NCBI GenBank assembly: GCA_047974375.1
Contig: JBKECF010000004.1
Location: 124,001-188,000 of the forward strand
Origin: JBKECF01 sp047974375
GTDB taxonomy: Bacteria; Bacillota; Clostridia; Lachnospirales; CAMZNU01
DNA: 64,000 nucleotides
Direction: 5' to 3'
In this document: positions 61,672-64,000 of the stretch, piece after piece
How the letters are laid out: every line of letters begins with the position of its first letter
How positions within the stretch are numbered: the stretch's first letter is position 1
Made by a program: the position numbers and the translations under genes
The notes under the pieces: generated by a model
The model's input: the letters and a program-made list of their open reading frames with translations, nothing else
The model's database searches: none
Told to the model about the DNA's origin: nothing

Positions 61672-62729
61672 AATAAACCTCCTAAAAACTTTGATATTTC
61701 ATCGAAAATGAACTGAGATTCCATTGGTCCAGGGGATGCCTCTGGATGGAATTGAACGCTGAAAACAGGTAGACTTTTATGACTTATGCCTTCTATGGAT
61801 TTATCGTTAACGTTTATATAAGTGACTTTCATTTCCTCCGAAAGTTTGTCTACTACATATTCGTGGTTTTGGCTTGTCATGTGGATTTTGTTGTTTCTTA
61901 AATCCTTTACGCCGTGGTTGCCTCCATGATGACCAAACTTCATTCTTCTAGTGGTGCAATTAGTAGCTAGGGCTATTAGTTGATGACCTAGGCAAATGCC
62001 GAATATGGGCTTTACCTTTATAAGTTTTTTTATTGTGGCGATTTCCTGTGGTAAGTCTTCTGGGTCACCAGGACCGTTAGATAGGAATATAATATCTGGT
62101 TGCAGTGCCATTATTTCCTTGTAGGAAGTATTAAAAGGCACTACTGTTATTTTTAATCCTCTACGGGAGAAATGGTTAAATATATTTGTTTTAGTACCGA
62201 AGTCTAAGGCAACAAGGTGTTTGCCTTTGCCCTCTATTGTATATTTTTCCTTTATGGAAACTTTTTCTACAATGTTTTTTAAATTAAAATTATTGAATTC
62301 ATCTTGTAGGCTCTCTAAGTTAGATTGTAAGTTGGTAGTGATGTAACCTTTCATTGTTCCGGAGTTCCTTAAGGTTTTTGTTATGGCTCTTGTGTCTACT
62401 CCTTCTATGGCTGTTATTTTATTTATTTTTAGAAAGTTATCTAACTCCATTTCCCTACGCCAATTACTGGATATATTAGTTTTTTCTTTTACAATAAAGC
62501 CAGATACACCGCAGCCTGTGGATTCGTTATCCTCTAGGTTAATTCCGTAATTGCCTATTAATGGGTAAGTCATTGTTACTATTTGTCCGCTATAAGATGG
62601 GTCTGTTAGTATTTCTTGGTATCCTGTCATGGAAGTATTAAAAACAACTTCACCAATTGTGTTTTTGTCATAACCAAAAATATTTCCATAAAATTCTTTG
62701 CCATTTTCTAAAACTAGTTTACCTTTCAT
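61668..62729 (-). CDS. carA: Carbamoyl-phosphate synthase small subunit (glutaminase)
   Basis: 353 residues. N-terminal CPSase domain (LVLENGKEFYGNIFGYD, NTSMTGYQEILTDPSYSGQI), then a class I glutamine amidotransferase: FLSNGPGDPED, nucleophile Cys in FGICLGHQLIALA, and FSVQFHPEASPGP with His and Glu. It feeds ammonia from glutamine to CarB. AGGAGGT precedes the ATG. A U-rich leader frame and terminator lie directly upstream. Confidence 0.97.
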   Translation of the reverse strand: MKGKLVLENGKEFYGNIFGYDKNTIGEVVFNTSMTGYQEILTDPSYSGQIVTMTYPLIGNYGINLEDNESTGCGVSGFIVKEKTNISSNWRREMELDNFLKINKITAIEGVDTRAITKTLRNSGTMKGYITTNLQSNLESLQDEFNNFNLKNIVEKVSIKEKYTIEGKGKHLVALDFGTKTNIFNHFSRRGLKITVVPFNTSYKEIMALQPDIIFLSNGPGDPEDLPQEIATIKKLIKVKPIFGICLGHQLIALATNCTTRRMKFGHHGGNHGVKDLRNNKIHMTSQNHEYVVDKLSEEMKVTYINVNDKSIEGISHKSLPVFSVQFHPEASPGPMESQFIFDEISKFLGGLL

Positions 62730-62751
62730 AGAACCTCCTATTTGAAAGAAT

Positions 62752-62787
62752 AAAAAAACACCTAAAATTATAAATTTTAGGTGTTTT
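62752..62787 (-). terminator. Attenuator ahead of carA
   Basis: On the minus strand AAAACACCTAAAAT, 5-base loop, ATTTTAGGTGTTTTTTT: a strong terminator only 20 bases before the carA ribosome site. The stop codon of the leader frame lies inside its first arm, so a ribosome reaching the stop would prevent the stem. Confidence 0.88.
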
Positions 62788-62887
62788 GAGTTAAATATAA
62801 AATAATTGAAATAATAAAAATTAAGTCAATAAATAAAACAATAAGAAGGTCGTACTTCAAAAAATAAAAGTAAAATGTATTTTTCAT
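62777..62887 (-). CDS. carAB leader peptide
   Basis: 36 residues, MKNTFYFYFLKYDLLIVLFI then DLIFIISIILYLTQNT. AAGGAGG lies 6 bases before the ATG, a strong site. Nearly every codon contains U, many with two or three, and there are few C or G. The stop is in the 5' arm of the attenuator. In enterobacterial pyrBI, polymerase pausing at U-rich sequence when UTP is low lets the ribosome catch up and disrupt the terminator; this leader has the same parts. The peptide itself is probably unimportant, though its hydrophobicity would also fit a small membrane protein. Confidence 0.7.
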   Translation of the reverse strand: MKNTFYFYFLKYDLLIVLFIDLIFIISIILYLTQNT

Positions 62888-63133
62888 ACTGTGCCTCCTT
62901 AAGCAAATGAGTTTTCAGATAGTTACTCCTATTACATAACTAAAGGGATGTAATACAAATGCAATTCGTTCCACTAAAGTTTCACTCGTGCATTAGTGTT
63001 ATTGGAAATACAAATTCCAAAGAATATAAATATTTTTTAAAATTTGCATTAATAACAACCAGAGTTGACATACTATACCACTTTGATAAATAAATTACAA
63101 TTTAGTTTTACTTATAGTTAGTATAAGATACAT
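62888..63133. other. Region upstream of the carAB leader
   Basis: Presumably holds the carAB promoter: on the minus strand TTGCAT near 62965 and TATGTAAT near 62940 are possible -35 and -10 boxes with imperfect spacing. TTGACA at 63065-63070 on the plus strand has no gene in front of it. I see no PyrR-type anti-antiterminator or other riboswitch fold. Confidence 0.35.
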
Positions 63134-64000
63134 TTATTTTAAATTTTCTGGGTTTAAACATTCTAGTTCAGGTAATAGGAATTTACCGTTTTTACGAATT
63201 AGTACATCGTCAAAATAAATTTCTCCACCACCGTATTCTTCGGTTTGAATTAAAACTAAGTCCCAGTGCAATGAACTGCTATTTCCATTATATGCATCAT
63301 TGTAGCAACTACCAGGAGTAAAATGAATAGAGCCGGCTATTTTTTCGTCAAAAAGAGTATCTTTCATAGGTTTGTTTATAAATGGATTTATGCCTATGGC
63401 AAACTCCCCTACATATCTTGCACCTTCGTCTATGTCAAATATTTCATTTATACGTTTTGTATTGTTTGCTGTTGCATTTATTATTTTACCATCTTTAAAT
63501 TCTAAAACAATATTTTCGTAAACAAAGCCACCACGAGGGGATGGTGTATTGTATGCAATTTTTCCATTTACGCTATTTTTAACAGGAGCAGTATATACCT
63601 CGCCGTCAGGTATATTTAATTCTCCTGCACATTTAATGGTTGGTATGTCTTTTATACTAAAACTTAAGTCTGTGCCATTGCCTACTATTCTTACCTTATC
63701 TGTTTTATTCATTAAGTCTACAAGAGGTGTCATTGCTGTGGCCATTTTTGAATAATCTAAATTACACACATTGTAATAAAATTCTTCGAAGGCTTCGCTG
63801 CTTGTTTCTGCTAATTGTGCCATGGCTTTATTTGGATAACGTAATACAACCCATTTAGTATTTGCTACACGTCTGTCATGATGAACAGGAGTGCTATATA
63901 TTTTAGCATAATTTTCAATTTTTTCTTTTGGTATGTCTGAAAACTCTGTTGCATTACTAGTGCCACGAATACCAATGTAAGCATCCATTTCATCCATGCG
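63134..64000 (-). CDS. M29 family aminopeptidase, C-terminal part
   Basis: About 288 residues are visible; the 5' end is beyond the right edge, so the first Met seen is not the start. GTSNATEFSDIPKEKIENYA, TKWVVLRYPNKAMAQLA, the metal-ligand regions VGNGTDLSFSIKD, IPDGEVYTAPVKNSVNGKIA and GSIHFTPGSCYNDA, and HWDLVLIQ near the end are the landmarks of thermophilic-type metallo-aminopeptidases (AmpS/PepS). It removes N-terminal residues from peptides in the cytoplasm. Confidence 0.9.
   Translation of the reverse strand, partial: RMDEMDAYIGIRGTSNATEFSDIPKEKIENYAKIYSTPVHHDRRVANTKWVVLRYPNKAMAQLAETSSEAFEEFYYNVCNLDYSKMATAMTPLVDLMNKTDKVRIVGNGTDLSFSIKDIPTIKCAGELNIPDGEVYTAPVKNSVNGKIAYNTPSPRGGFVYENIVLEFKDGKIINATANNTKRINEIFDIDEGARYVGEFAIGINPFINKPMKDTLFDEKIAGSIHFTPGSCYNDAYNGNSSSLHWDLVLIQTEEYGGGEIYFDDVLIRKNGKFLLPELECLNPENLK

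Noticed and set aside
63065..63095. Plus-strand TTGACA as a promoter
   Set aside because: It has no well-spaced -10 and points into the end of the convergent aminopeptidase gene.

Overview
The window is AT-rich, Gram-positive (Firmicutes, Clostridia) DNA, most like the Lachnospirales. The supporting signs are strong AGGAGG ribosome sites, rho-independent terminators after most genes, an S-layer-homology protein, a CIRCE heat-shock operator, the short zinc-ribbon class of prolyl-tRNA synthetase, TRAP/TAXI and carbohydrate ABC transporters, and remnants of Tn1549-like conjugative elements and group II introns. I cannot name the species.

Layout. 1-7.1 kb: end of an ABC-2 permease, a small protein plus heavy-metal P-type ATPase pair, a MATE pump, a diguanylate cyclase, and a DUF402-bcp-radC cluster. 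7.4-16.5 kb: polar amino-acid ABC operon, abundant S-layer-like protein, kdgK-eda, a MarR-controlled MATE pump and an unknown coiled-coil protein. 16.6-31.2 kb: housekeeping genes (YbjQ, CheV, ProS, zinc-ribbon membrane protein, HtpG, SbcD, IlvE, DAHP synthase, MgtC) interrupted at 27.7-29.2 kb by a small decayed locus for secreted and membrane peptides. 31.2-41.9 kb: a catabolic operon (TAXI/TRAP importer, four-carbon acid sugar kinase, alcohol dehydrogenase, DapA-like aldolase, PdxA2, GH130) next to a PrpR-type regulator. 42-53.3 kb: a pectin-oligosaccharide operon (GH28 plus Lpl-type ABC importer), an AraC-type sensor-regulator and xylAB. 53.3-57 kb: mobile-element debris. 57-64 kb: an NSS transporter, carAB behind a probable attenuator, and a partial M29 aminopeptidase.

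How genes work together: the GH28/ABC operon would deliver galacturonate-type sugars, and the distant kdgK-eda pair supplies the last two steps to pyruvate and glyceraldehyde 3-phosphate. xylAB handles xylose. The PdxA2/DUF1537 operon probably takes an imported four-carbon acid sugar to triose phosphate.

Most unusual points: (1) a tandem duplication has placed the xylA promoter and first codons in front of the AraC regulator, giving a chimeric regulator gene and a decayed upstream copy; (2) a modular family of small hairpins whose stems differ in sequence but stay paired, at four places; (3) a U-rich 36-codon leader overlapping a terminator ahead of carAB, as in enterobacterial pyrBI; (4) a group II intron split into 5' and 3' pieces around other genes; (5) a duplicated-promoter locus of small secreted and membrane proteins with a poly-A frameshift.
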